Shown here: in pieces, positions 8,680 to 17,361 of the stretch
How positions within the stretch are numbered: the stretch's first letter is position 1
Layout: the number at the start of each line of letters is the position of its first letter
Origin: JAVBLY01 sp031553035
GTDB lineage: Bacteria; Bacillota; Clostridia; Peptostreptococcales; Anaerovoracaceae
Assembly: GCA_031553035.1 (NCBI GenBank)
Contig: JAVBLY010000006.1
Location: 186,001-250,000, forward strand
Reading direction: 5' to 3'
Length of the DNA stretch: 64,000 nucleotides
Made by a program: the position numbers and the translations under genes
The notes under the pieces: generated by a model
Told to the model about the DNA's origin: nothing
What the model saw: the letters and a program-made list of their open reading frames with translations, nothing else
The model's database searches: none

Positions 8680-10614
8680 TTGAAAACAACGAAAATAGGC
8701 TACTTTGTATTCTTGCTCCTTGCCAGCCTTTTTGTATTTATAATCGCCCATTCCATAGACACTTCAGGCTCGGCAGGGATTGATGCCGATGACGGATATG
8801 CCGATATGACGGGGGTTTCTCTGAAAGAAAAAATCGCATCGGTTTCCCATACCTGGCAGAGTTTCCCCGATGAGTTATACTCTCCTGAAGATTTTAAAAA
8901 AGGGGACACGGAAAGTCCTGTAGTTTTTGATATCGGCAAAGATTCTCTGAAATATCACTACGGGACTCACAGAATGATTCTTGAAACAGAGAATTATGCT
9001 CAGCTTGCTCTGTATTTCAAGTCCCTTGATTACTCGACGGCTGTGTATATCAACGGGGAAAAAGTCGATGAGATCGGAAAGGTCGGCAAGACAGAAGATA
9101 CCAGTATTGCCAGAACCAGGGAGTGTATGTATGCTTTTTCGCCACAAAACGGAAAAACAGAAGTGATCCTCCAGTATTCCAATTTTGTACACAAAGACGG
9201 CGGGAACCCGCCCACATTGTTTGTAAGTGAACCTGACAATATATACAGTTACGCCGAATCCAAGACATTTACCAACGCCATACTCATAGGATGCCTGCTG
9301 ACGGCATTCCTGTATTATTTCTGTATGTTTTTCGTACATCACAGGCGAATGATATTTTTGAATTTCGCCTTATGCTGTCTATTATTTACATTGAGATACC
9401 TGCCTCTTCAGAGCATATTTCCGGATATAAGCTGGAATGTCAGCATAAGGGCCGAATACGTAGGCATGTTTGCCGCATCCATGTTCCTCGGGATTTTTGT
9501 TCAGAATCTTTTCCCCACGGTGCTGTCCACAGCATTCAGATATTTTGTACTGATTTTTTACTCCATCTATCTTTTGATCGTCATATTCACGCCAACCACA
9601 TTCTTCACCGAAATCGTTCTTTATGTCCAGATTATAAGCCTGCTGATAATCCTGTATGTATGCATCAAACTAATAAAGCCGGCGCTTTCGTCGTTCTACG
9701 GCGCTCTGGGATTATTCGCCATGATAGCTATCCTCGTGACCATGGTCAATGATTCTCTGGGAGCCAACAGCATGCCCAATCTCGGTGTCAACGACCTCAT
9801 GAGCATAGGCATATATATATTTGTTTTGTCATACATGATAATACTTCAGATACAGGCTTCTGAAAATGAAAAAATGATCATGGAGATAACCCAGAACAAT
9901 ATCGCCCTGGAGAAGGTCAACCGCATGAAGACCGAATTCGTCTCCAATGTGTCCCATGAGCTCAAAACCCCGCTCACGGTAATGTCAAATAAAGCTCAAC
10001 TCAGCCTTAAGCAGATAAAAATGGGTGACGGTGATGTGGAAACTATAAGCCGCAATCTGGACACAATAATAAAAGAAACAAAAAATCTGTCAGCCATGAT
10101 CGAGAAAATGCTGGACACTGCCAGGATCGAAGAAGATCTTAACGAGCTCAGCATCGCGGAGCTTGATCTGAATAAGCTTATAGGAGAAATCGCGGATGAT
10201 TTCGACACTTCAATGGATACAAACGGAAGCAGGATAATCCTGAAGCTTAAGCCGGGTTTGCCTGTGGTAAACGGAGATGACATGAAGCTGAAGCAGGCAC
10301 TAGTCAACCTTCTCACCAACGCCATCAAGAATACGAAAAGAGGCAGGATAACCATTGAAACAACAGGAGCGGATGATGGATCAGACTTTATCAAAATAAA
10401 GATAAGCGATACAGGATCAGGAATAGAAAAAGAAGATCTCCCGTATATTTTCGACAGATTTTATAAGGTGGAAAACGGATCGCACAAGGGAACAGGTCTG
10501 GGCCTTTTTATTACCAAGAATATAGTCGAAAGCCACGGCGGCAGTATCGAGATCCAAAGCGAAAAAAACAAGGGTACGACGGTATCACTTTCGCTGCCCG
10601 TCATTCCTGATTAG
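8680..10614 (+). CDS. 7TMR-DISM-type receptor histidine kinase
   Basis: 644 residues, TTG start with GGGGAGG 5 bp upstream. Order: signal/anchor segment (7-27), extracellular beta-rich domain with the YINGEKVDEIG motif (about 60-190, DISMED2-like), seven membrane segments (about 197-395), HisKA with H426 in SNVSHELKTPLTV, then HATPase with NLLTNAIKNT, DTGSGI and GTGLGLF. It should sense an extracellular cue and phosphorylate a response regulator. The regulator gene converges on it and their 3' ends overlap by 14 bp. Its sensor and 7TM region is clearly homologous to that of the LuxR-type protein at 12950, which has a different output. Confidence 0.93.
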   Translation: MKTTKIGYFVFLLLASLFVFIIAHSIDTSGSAGIDADDGYADMTGVSLKEKIASVSHTWQSFPDELYSPEDFKKGDTESPVVFDIGKDSLKYHYGTHRMILETENYAQLALYFKSLDYSTAVYINGEKVDEIGKVGKTEDTSIARTRECMYAFSPQNGKTEVILQYSNFVHKDGGNPPTLFVSEPDNIYSYAESKTFTNAILIGCLLTAFLYYFCMFFVHHRRMIFLNFALCCLLFTLRYLPLQSIFPDISWNVSIRAEYVGMFAASMFLGIFVQNLFPTVLSTAFRYFVLIFYSIYLLIVIFTPTTFFTEIVLYVQIISLLIILYVCIKLIKPALSSFYGALGLFAMIAILVTMVNDSLGANSMPNLGVNDLMSIGIYIFVLSYMIILQIQASENEKMIMEITQNNIALEKVNRMKTEFVSNVSHELKTPLTVMSNKAQLSLKQIKMGDGDVETISRNLDTIIKETKNLSAMIEKMLDTARIEEDLNELSIAELDLNKLIGEIADDFDTSMDTNGSRIILKLKPGLPVVNGDDMKLKQALVNLLTNAIKNTKRGRITIETTGADDGSDFIKIKISDTGSGIEKEDLPYIFDRFYKVENGSHKGTGLGLFITKNIVESHGGSIEIQSEKNKGTTVSLSLPVIPD

Positions 10615-11287
10615 TATAGGAAAACGAATACCCTTTATTCCTGACGGACAGGATCTGTATAGTTTCATTGCTTATGTATTCTGCAATCTTTTTTCGGATA
10701 GATGATATGTGGACCTGCACTGTGTGGTTGTTGACCGCATTCATGTCTCCCCATACCTTTTCAAATAAAAATGCTGTGCTCACCGGCTCTCCGGCATTTT
10801 TGATGAGCTGGACAAGCATCTGGAATTCCTTTTGTGTAAGCAGCAGGTCGTTGCCGTCTATATACGCTATATGAGCATCCACATCCATTTCCAGAGGCGG
10901 GTATTCTCTTATCATCGGGGTCTGCTCTTTTGTTCTTTTAAGCAGGGCTTTGATCCTTACAGTCAGTTCCTCCATGTCATATGGTTTTACCAGATAATCA
11001 TCTCCGCCGGCTTCAAATGCACTGACCACAGTCTGTATCTTTCCGTCGCTGGTGAGAAAAAGAATGGGAGCATGGGATACAGCTCTGATTTTTTTCCCCA
11101 GATCTATGCCGTTGCCGTCCGGAAGAATTATGTCCAAAACCATGAGGTCCGGGTCACTTTTTAAGACCGATTCATATGCATCTTCCGAAGTCTTGGAAGT
11201 GATGATCTCATATCCTTCATATTCCAGGTATTTTTTGTTGGTTTCAAGGATATCTGTGTCATCTTCGACTAAAAGTATTTTGTTCAT
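10601..11287 (-). CDS. OmpR/PhoB-family response regulator
   Basis: 228 residues. The start MNKILLVEDD is preceded by GGGAGGG on the minus strand; a longer frame begins at 11353. Receiver domain: acid pair at the N-terminus, phospho-Asp in LMVLDIILPDGNG, and conserved K in DDYLVKPYD. The C-terminus is a winged helix (FLFEKVWGDMNAVNNHTVQVHISSIRKKI). It is encoded on the opposite strand to the adjacent receptor kinase with overlapping 3' ends, an uncommon layout for a cognate pair, which are usually co-directional. Likely targets are its own leader and the surface-protein promoter 80-110 bp upstream of its start. Confidence 0.93.
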   Translation of the reverse strand: MNKILLVEDDTDILETNKKYLEYEGYEIITSKTSEDAYESVLKSDPDLMVLDIILPDGNGIDLGKKIRAVSHAPILFLTSDGKIQTVVSAFEAGGDDYLVKPYDMEELTVRIKALLKRTKEQTPMIREYPPLEMDVDAHIAYIDGNDLLLTQKEFQMLVQLIKNAGEPVSTAFLFEKVWGDMNAVNNHTVQVHISSIRKKIAEYISNETIQILSVRNKGYSFSYTNQE

Positions 11288-11348
11288 GCCACTAATTCCC
11301 TCCCTTTTTATTATTAAAACATAATCCGGCGGTAAAAAAAAGACCGAC

Positions 11349-11396
11349 TTCAAAAGCTCAAGAATATTTGAACTTTCTCTTTTTTCCTATTATATT
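11349..11396 (+). promoter_or_regulatory. Sigma-A promoter of the surface-protein gene, with overlapping dyad
   Basis: TTGAAC (11368-11373), 17-bp spacer and TATATT (11391-11396), 64 bp before the surface-protein ATG. An inverted repeat TTCAAA-N12-TTTGAA (11349-11354, 11367-11372) overlaps the -35 box and lies between the divergent response-regulator and surface-protein genes. The dyad is a candidate binding site; this is inferred. Confidence 0.55.
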
Positions 11397-11459
11397 TGTA
11401 GAAATAAAGTAAAATATTAAGGAAGTAAAACCTTTCGAAATACGAGGAGATATAAATAA

Positions 11460-12869
11460 ATGAATAAAACAACAAAAAAAGTGTCACTGATTTTGTGTAT
11501 CACCATGGTTCTGCTGGTCTGCTTCTCACTGGCAAATGTTCAGACTTCCGGGGTATGGGGGTACGGGCTAAAGCTTATTGATAATGAGGCAAACCTTAGA
11601 GACGCAATCGAGAATTATGAACCGGGTGAAATATTGGTGGTTCAAAGTGACTTTGAAGTGGAAGAAGTAATTACAATCCCTGCGGGAAATAATATTATAC
11701 TCGTAGGTGATGATGTTTCTCCGGGACTCATACTCAAAATCACTCGCGGCCAGCAATTCCCCACAGGGCCTATGTTCATAGTCGACGAAGGTGCTACTTT
11801 TAGTATAGAATGGATCATCTTTGACGGGGGCTATACCGGAACCGAAAGCACTGAATCCACCGGACCCATTATTGAGAACAACGGTACTCTCATCATGGAT
11901 AACAGATCCGCTCTTGTTAACAACAAAGACAAATCAGCAGCCTCTCACGGCGGTGCTGTAATGAATAACGGTACTTTTACTATGAACAGCGGATCACAGA
12001 TAACCGGCTGCATCAACGGTTACGGCGGAGGCGGCGTTTATAACCAGGGTACGTTTACTATGAACGGCGGTGAAATATCAGGCAACAGAGGTGATGGCGG
12101 CGGAGTTCAGAATAACGGAACTTTTGTGATGAGCGGCGGAGGGATAACAGGGAATCTTGGGTATAACGGCACAGAAAGTGAAGCCGGTTCAGGTATCAAT
12201 AATTCAAATGGTAAATTTTACATAAAGGGCAGTTCACAGATATCTTCAAATAATATAAGTTTCAGTGATGGAAATCCAATAAAGATCACCGGGGCAATGA
12301 CTGGCCCGGTCGAGGTCAGCCTGCAGCCGGGACTGGCGGACGGGACCACAGTTTGCATCGGAGACGGTTATGATCTGACTCAGACGGATGTTGATGCATT
12401 TGCTGCATCCGGATATATACTGCTTCTGGAATATAACAAAATAGTGACCCTGGCTCCGACCATAAAGATAGATAAAACCGTCACTCTTGCCAAGGGAGAA
12501 ACCAAAAGACTGGATGCTTCGGTTAAGCCCGATGATGTGGCCGATAATCTCATATGGTCTTCAAGCGATCCCGATGTCGTGACCGTGGATTCTTCAGGAC
12601 TCATAAAAGGTATTGCGTCAGGAAGCGCTGTCGTTACCGTATCCAATTCCGATTATGACATCAAGGCTAGCTCAGACATAAAAGTTTCTGACAACGAAAC
12701 CACTGATCCTGTCGATCCTGCAGGAGCGGTAAAAGATAAAAATACACCGGTATCCGGTAATTCCACGGATACAGGCGATCACATGCCGTGGGTGAATTTT
12801 TTAGCAGTGATGGCAATATGTGCACTTGTGATTTTTTCGGTGAATATTATTAAACGTCGCAGGATATGA
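11460..12869 (+). CDS. Repeat-rich surface protein with Big2 domain and sorting-like C-terminus
   Basis: 469 residues, GAGGAG upstream. A signal peptide (about 1-35) precedes a beta-solenoid-like region (about 40-260) with repeated NNGTFTMN-type units, each followed by G-S/G-x-I, as in large clostridial adhesins. A Big2 immunoglobulin-like domain follows (about 333-412: LIWSSSDPDVVTVDSSGLIKG). The C-terminus is STDTGD, a hydrophobic segment and KRRRI, resembling a non-classical sortase signal. It should therefore be exported and anchored to the membrane or wall. It lies between two receptors that share one sensor domain. Function unknown; adhesion or ligand display is plausible. Confidence 0.8.
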   Translation: MNKTTKKVSLILCITMVLLVCFSLANVQTSGVWGYGLKLIDNEANLRDAIENYEPGEILVVQSDFEVEEVITIPAGNNIILVGDDVSPGLILKITRGQQFPTGPMFIVDEGATFSIEWIIFDGGYTGTESTESTGPIIENNGTLIMDNRSALVNNKDKSAASHGGAVMNNGTFTMNSGSQITGCINGYGGGGVYNQGTFTMNGGEISGNRGDGGGVQNNGTFVMSGGGITGNLGYNGTESEAGSGINNSNGKFYIKGSSQISSNNISFSDGNPIKITGAMTGPVEVSLQPGLADGTTVCIGDGYDLTQTDVDAFAASGYILLLEYNKIVTLAPTIKIDKTVTLAKGETKRLDASVKPDDVADNLIWSSSDPDVVTVDSSGLIKGIASGSAVVTVSNSDYDIKASSDIKVSDNETTDPVDPAGAVKDKNTPVSGNSTDTGDHMPWVNFLAVMAICALVIFSVNIIKRRRI

Positions 12870-12934
12870 TATATCTGAGATCATAGTATCATAATGCTAA
12901 CAACATTATTTTACTATGGTCTTTGACGATTTTT

Positions 12935-12950
12935 TGATATACTATCATCA
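12935..12950 (+). promoter_or_regulatory. Extended -10 promoter giving a leaderless LuxR-receptor mRNA
   Basis: TGATATACT (extended -10, TATACT at 12938-12943) ends 6 bp before the ATG, so transcription would start at or next to the start codon. No Shine-Dalgarno sequence exists. The same 22 bases (12935-12956) recur at 17346-17367 with the same offset to another ATG. There is no consensus -35 at 17 bp. Leaderless start is inferred. Confidence 0.55.
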
Positions 12951-14458
12951 TGAAAACAAAAACCAATATTTTTCTGATCATTGCTTTCCTTTTGTTCGTG
13001 CTGGCGATCTGGTCGGCGTTTCTGTTTATCCCTCAGCCAAATGTGATAGCAATGCCGGCTCAGGAAGAGATCATAGATCTTACAAACAGCGATTTCGATG
13101 ATACCATATATATTTATGATAATAACAGCACATGGGAAACATACGCGGAAAAGCTCTTAACGCCTGAGGACTTTGACCGCGGAAATATCCAGGGAAAAGC
13201 TGCAGGTCTTACCGCAAAAGATTACAGAGATATCCAGTATGCCACACACAAAATGGAAATGAAACTTCCGCCCGGTGAGATCTACGGCATGACTCTCGAT
13301 ACAGCCGACTATTCCATGAAGATATATATAAACGGGAAGCTCACGGACACCGTTGGAAATCCTGCGGATAACAGCAAAGATACCGTTCCCCGCACTGCAA
13401 AGAAAACATATTTTTTCGAATCTGATTCTGACGTAACGACCGTCATCGTTCAGGCTGCAAACTGGGTCCACAAACAGGGAGCCTATCCGCCTGAGTTCTA
13501 TGTGGGAACATCCGATAATATTGTGAAGTACAATAATCATGATCTGATCATGTCCTTTCTCATCACTGGCGGGCTTCTTACTGCCTTTCTCTACTATCTG
13601 GGACTGTTCATACTTAACAGAAGCAGGAAGCCGGTTCTCATATTCTCGGTCTGCTGCCTGCTGCTTGCCCTCATGGCGAATAGTTTTATCCCGCTGTTCA
13701 TCCCCGAGTACAACTGGTTTATCGCCATCGGATTTGAGTACATCGTCCATTTCCTGACGTTTGGAATGCTGGTGCTGTTTCTTGATACGTTCTTTATTGA
13801 TCTTTATCACCGCTACATTGCACGGGCATATTACGTAATAACGGCTGTCTTTATACTGCTTACAATCGTCCTGGCGCCCAGGATCTACACGGGGCTACTG
13901 ATCATATTCGACGGACTTTCCGTATTCATGATAATCTATACACTCGTGAGCCTCGCCCTTAAGCTTAAAGAAAAAAAACTCCAGAATTTTCTGGCCTTTA
14001 TCGGCATATCCTTTGTGTGCCTTCTGGGTCTAAACGATATACTCTTTCATAACGACATCCAAGTCATCGGACAGATCTTCGGGCAGAAATTCACCACGCC
14101 TATAGCCATGCTGTTCTTCGTCTTCTGCTTCGGCCTGATCATCTCCATAGATTACGAACAGACCGAGCGTAAAATGATAAGGGCGGAACAAATGGTCCGG
14201 GAAGCCGAACAAAGATATACTGAGTTACTTGTCATACAGGGTAATGCAACTCATGTAAACTCTTCCGACTTCAATCTGTCCCAGAGAGAAACAGATGTGC
14301 TCTGGCTTATGCTTTCCGGAAAAACGAGGAAAGAGATCGCCGATATATTGAGTGTCAGCATCAACAGCGTCAACACATATTTTTCCCGTATCTACAAAAA
14401 AACAGGCGTAAGCAACATGGGCGGTCTTTTCCAGATCTTCGGGATCCCCAAAAAATAA
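12950..14458 (+). CDS. Membrane receptor with 7TM region and LuxR-type HTH output
   Basis: 502 residues. N-terminal anchor (about 7-28), extracellular domain (about 45-190) with YATHKM, DYSMKIYINGKLTDTVG and NWVHKQGAYPPEF, and seven membrane segments (about 200-400) containing LLTAFLYYLGLF. A short helical linker leads to a GerE/LuxR helix-turn-helix (about 435-500: SQRETDVLWLMLSGKTRKEIADIL). The sensor and 7TM portion aligns residue by residue with the kinase at 8680. This would be a one-component receptor acting on DNA from the membrane. It has an extended -10 promoter directly before the ATG. A decayed 3' end of a paralogue lies at 18898-18960. Confidence 0.88.
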   Translation: MKTKTNIFLIIAFLLFVLAIWSAFLFIPQPNVIAMPAQEEIIDLTNSDFDDTIYIYDNNSTWETYAEKLLTPEDFDRGNIQGKAAGLTAKDYRDIQYATHKMEMKLPPGEIYGMTLDTADYSMKIYINGKLTDTVGNPADNSKDTVPRTAKKTYFFESDSDVTTVIVQAANWVHKQGAYPPEFYVGTSDNIVKYNNHDLIMSFLITGGLLTAFLYYLGLFILNRSRKPVLIFSVCCLLLALMANSFIPLFIPEYNWFIAIGFEYIVHFLTFGMLVLFLDTFFIDLYHRYIARAYYVITAVFILLTIVLAPRIYTGLLIIFDGLSVFMIIYTLVSLALKLKEKKLQNFLAFIGISFVCLLGLNDILFHNDIQVIGQIFGQKFTTPIAMLFFVFCFGLIISIDYEQTERKMIRAEQMVREAEQRYTELLVIQGNATHVNSSDFNLSQRETDVLWLMLSGKTRKEIADILSVSINSVNTYFSRIYKKTGVSNMGGLFQIFGIPKK

Positions 14459-14523
14459 ACTGTGATTTTCGGAATCACCAAATCGCCCCCTCGATCTTGA
14501 AAATTTCAAAAATATAACCCCCA
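14434..14523. repeat. Three degenerate repeat units spanning the LuxR-receptor stop codon
   Basis: Units begin at 14434, 14464 and 14493 (spacing 29-30 bp), each of the form GAT-C/T-TT, a small palindrome, then an A-rich and C-rich tail. The first unit lies inside the last codons of the gene. They match the five 32-bp units at 14960-15119 in pattern. Palindromic centres differ (GGGATCCC, then TGAAAATTTCA), yet remain self-complementary. Confidence 0.6.
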
Positions 14524-14591
14524 CTAACCCTTTGAAAAGACCAGGGGGCAGGAGTCATGCATCTTGAGTCATATAGAAAATTCGAACAAAG

Positions 14592-14603
14592 CGTTTGCAA
14601 ACG
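14592..14603. promoter_or_regulatory. Palindrome CGTTTGCAAACG
   Basis: Perfect 12-bp palindrome in the non-coding stretch 60 bp upstream of structured element R1, followed by TTGACA at 14614 and an A/T-rich run. It may be an operator for transcription into R1. No regulator can be assigned. Confidence 0.3.
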
Positions 14604-14663
14604 AATTACTATGTTGACATATATTATAAAAAATCCAAACCTGCTATCTAACCGGGGTCGGCC

Positions 14664-14895
14664 TAAGTCGTAGGATTCCGTTTTGACCAACGGAATCCCG
14701 TACGTATTCTTGTGGTGTTTTTTGGACCAAATTCGGGGTTGTGTCCTATATCTCCTCCCGGGCACAGTCGAGTCGCATCCACTATCGTCCATTATCATCC
14801 ACCACGCGGAAACTGACCCTAATACGACTTCAAAAACTTCGCACAACCCGGATTTCGGTCCAAATATCGGGTTGTTTTTTTGTAGATCAATTTTC
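14664..14895 (+). ncRNA. Structured repeat element R1, copy A (attenuator-like RNA)
   Basis: About 232 bp, repeated at 18328-18583. Hairpin 1: 10-bp stem 14673-14682/14689-14698. A long-range stem pairs 14724-14743 with 14842-14861 (GGACC with GGTCC, GGGTTGTG with CACAACCC). A terminator hairpin ACAACCCG (14843-14850) / CGGGTTGT (14868-14875) ends in seven T. The long-range stem and the terminator use the same strand, so they exclude each other, as in attenuators and riboswitches. Hairpin 1 shows a G-C to A-T compensatory change between copies. The 58 bases 14831-14888 are identical in both. It is not recognised as a known family. Confidence 0.65.
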
Positions 14896-14959
14896 TCTTT
14901 GCCAAAGCCTCTATATTATCCACATTATCCACGTTCAGAAATCTGTCAAAATAAAGTAA

Positions 14960-15119
14960 TATCCACCAATTCCCCGCAAAATCACCCCTCTAATCTTCAG
15001 AATTCCCAGCCAAACCGCCCCTTAATTTCCGAAATTTCCTCTAAAATAATCCCTTGATCTTGGGGATTTCCCCCTAAATAACCCCTTGATCTTAGAAATT
15101 TCAAAAAAATAGCGTCCAG
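14960..15119. repeat. Five tandem 32-bp repeats with variable palindromic centres
   Basis: Units start at 14960, 14992, 15024, 15056 and 15088, exactly 32 bp apart. Consensus: GATCTT, a short palindrome, then about 8 A-rich bases and ACCCCTT. The centres change (AGAATTCC, GAAATTTC, GGGGATTTCCCC) but stay self-complementary. A period of 32 is not a multiple of three, so the array is not coding. There are no spacers, so it is not a CRISPR array. Confidence 0.7.
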
Positions 15120-15120
15120 A

Positions 15121-15180
15121 CCCCTTGAAAAACAGGGCTTTATCCTCTTGTAGTAATATTTAGCGACAAGACAAAGCCCT
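15121..15180 (+). repeat. Hairpin element R2, copy A
   Basis: Bases 15134-15180 fold into AGGGCTTT/AAAGCCCT (8 bp) plus CTTGT/ACAAG (5 bp) with a 14-base loop. The 29 bases at 15148-15176 are identical to 19016-19044. It lies 105 bp before the LRR surface-protein gene. Copy B is followed by a T tract and could terminate transcription; copy A lacks that tract. Confidence 0.6.
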
Positions 15181-15284
15181 TGGTTTGTGATATAAGTATA
15201 GGGATAAAACATCAATATTCATTACACAAATCGATTTCAGATAATTTATTGCGATAACAGTATAGCTTGGAGGGGAATTAGCAT

Positions 15285-17087
15285 ATGAAACTAATCAATA
15301 ACAAAAAAGTAAAGAAATCATTACGGTCAGTTCTGGTTCTCATACTGGTGATGACTATGGCATCCACCGGCTTGGTTGCCGCTCCGGTGCAGGCCGATGC
15401 GCCCCAGCCGGTAGACTGCACCTTCAGATTTGAAGCAAGTGCTGCGCCCTACCTGGGAAGCAGAAGAGACGTGGTAATCTGGGCGGATTTAAGCCAGCCC
15501 GGGGCACTGTATGACGTTGGGACCTTCAGCAGTGTCCGTCTCATACACTCGGATGGCGTAAGTGCCGTGAATGCTTTAGACATAAGCGGTGACATGCGCT
15601 CTGTAAACTTTGTTTTGGACGGAGAAACCTCTCCTGCCGGAACCTGGCGCATCGAAGGTGTTGATCAAGAGGGCAACCCTCTTAACGGCAGCGTGGTGTT
15701 GGAGGATGCCGCTTCGGTACTGTCTTTCAGCCTGACAGACTTTACCAAAACCGACCCGGCGGATCCGGGAGACCGCCGCTTTACATTTGACTTTACCCTT
15801 TTTAATAAGGGCAGCCAGCTAATCCACCCTACAAATATCATAGAAATAACTCTTGATACGCGGCCCCAGTTGATACCTAATCAATGGCTGTACAGGTTGC
15901 CCGCGGGTAAGACTCTGCCTGCCAACAGTAAGCTTGATATATCATGCAACGTGGAGCTTGTGACTCCGCCTGTAGGCTATGAAGGCCACGGCTTTGTTGA
16001 GGGAACGCCGAAGCTTTATTTTAACGGAGCGCTTATTGCTCCGCCTGCATCAAAACCTACCCAATATCTGATGCCTGTAGCCGGGAGTGACGGCTACCTT
16101 CCCGCCGGCGCAGTCCCTGCAAAAGCTTTTCCGGCTACCCTGAATTCGCTGCTTAGCTACGATCAGATATCTCCAGGGTCACCGGGCATGTTGGCCCCGT
16201 CTCCCGGTGTCATCTCTCGCTATGCCGCGGATCGCTTTGCCGGCTCACTTGTTTATGACAAGGTCAATATGAAGGGCGTGGATCTGACATTCCTTTCCAG
16301 TTTCCCTGGCACTGAGAGTCTTAGTCTCAGGGGATGCAGTCTTAATAATAGCGATATAGCAAAATTGCCTGCACTTCCTCATATGACATCCCTTGATATT
16401 GGAAAAAATGACCTTACCGGTCTTTCTACGCTTAAAGGCAGAACAGGCCTTGTTTCTTTAACGGCTGACAATAACAAAATCTCCTCTCTGGCATCGCTTG
16501 CAGATCTGACAAATTTAAAGAAGTTGATTGTGCGGCATAACAATATCTCCGAAATTCCCCTTTCGTCCGGAGTTTTGAAGAATATGCAGGCATTGTCATT
16601 CGGAGACAATCCTGTCACCGACCTCGACTTTCTGGATCATATGGACCTTGATGATCCTGCGCTCCTGCTGGAGGGCAGGAATCTGACTTTGTCAGGGAAC
16701 AAAGCTTTGAATAAAGATCAATCGCTGCAGGCAAACGCCGAAACGCTTTTGCCGGACCAGATCCCCTTTGTGCTGACTCCCAAAAACGGAGGAAGTGTAA
16801 AAGGCGGTAAAATCAACTGGCCGGCGGTTGTGGATACAGGCGATGTCCGCTCATATGGGTTTAAATACTGGAGCGGGAAGAAATTTGACCCTGCCTCTAC
16901 AAAGAAGGGTATTTTTGTGGACGGCATGGTCAACGTGAAAGCCGAACCCTCAGAATATGGCACGTCGTCCGATACCGGTGACAGCAGCTTAATTACGCCG
17001 TGGATTGTCATGATGCTACTTTCGCTTTTGGGTATTTTCGCAGCCATCAGATTCCGGACGAAGAAAGGCTATGCTGCAAATAATTAA
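15285..17087 (+). CDS. Secreted LRR surface protein with sorting-like C-terminus
   Basis: 600 residues, GGAGGGG upstream of the ATG. A signal peptide (about 1-38, ending AAPVQADA) is followed by a beta-rich region (about 40-250), then leucine-rich repeats (about 330-460; units such as LTSLDIGKNDLTGLSTL and NLKKLIVRHNNISEIP). The C-terminus has SSDTGD (GATACCGGTGAC at 16971-16982), a hydrophobic segment and FRTKKG, matching the tail of the surface protein at 11460. It should be displayed on the cell surface and may bind proteins or host ligands. Elements R1, the 32-bp array and R2 lie just upstream. No enzyme domain is visible. Confidence 0.82.
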   Translation: MKLINNKKVKKSLRSVLVLILVMTMASTGLVAAPVQADAPQPVDCTFRFEASAAPYLGSRRDVVIWADLSQPGALYDVGTFSSVRLIHSDGVSAVNALDISGDMRSVNFVLDGETSPAGTWRIEGVDQEGNPLNGSVVLEDAASVLSFSLTDFTKTDPADPGDRRFTFDFTLFNKGSQLIHPTNIIEITLDTRPQLIPNQWLYRLPAGKTLPANSKLDISCNVELVTPPVGYEGHGFVEGTPKLYFNGALIAPPASKPTQYLMPVAGSDGYLPAGAVPAKAFPATLNSLLSYDQISPGSPGMLAPSPGVISRYAADRFAGSLVYDKVNMKGVDLTFLSSFPGTESLSLRGCSLNNSDIAKLPALPHMTSLDIGKNDLTGLSTLKGRTGLVSLTADNNKISSLASLADLTNLKKLIVRHNNISEIPLSSGVLKNMQALSFGDNPVTDLDFLDHMDLDDPALLLEGRNLTLSGNKALNKDQSLQANAETLLPDQIPFVLTPKNGGSVKGGKINWPAVVDTGDVRSYGFKYWSGKKFDPASTKKGIFVDGMVNVKAEPSEYGTSSDTGDSSLITPWIVMMLLSLLGIFAAIRFRTKKGYAANN

Positions 17088-17345
17088 TTGAATGTTGCTT
17101 TTATGATAACTGACTTTGTTAAGAATATCATTGCCCCCAATACTCAATTGAGGGTTAATTTTATTTAAGCATAGTAATCAAAATGCGTGCACCTATTTGA
17201 ATTCAAATCCATATTAATTGTTGATAAATGCAGCAATTCGGGATGATTTGAATTGTTCAGTAAGCTCCATGTTAACAAAAATCTTAAGAGAGAAATCTGC
17301 ACAACATCGGAAGTTATACATATTTACCATATTTTACCATTTTCA
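17088..17345. other. Intergenic region, mostly featureless
   Basis: A/T-rich spacer. It contains a small CTCAATTGAG palindrome around 17143 followed by a T-rich run, a possible weak terminator for the LRR gene. Nothing else was recognised. Confidence 0.5.
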
Positions 17346-17361
17346 TGATATACTATCATCA
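17346..17361 (+). promoter_or_regulatory. Extended -10 promoter giving a leaderless nuclease-like mRNA
   Basis: TGATATACT (TATACT at 17349-17354) lies 6 bp before the ATG at 17361, the same sequence and spacing as at 12935-12950. No Shine-Dalgarno sequence is present. The two genes may share control. Confidence 0.55.

Noticed and set aside
14683..15057. Open frame across R1-A encoding a possible 124-residue protein
   Set aside because: It crosses the terminator hairpin and the 32-bp array; differences from the R1-B frame are mostly amino-acid changing, and no ribosome site is present. It is explained by the structured element.
14960..15119. CRISPR array
   Set aside because: Units are contiguous, degenerate and lack spacers; no cas gene is present.
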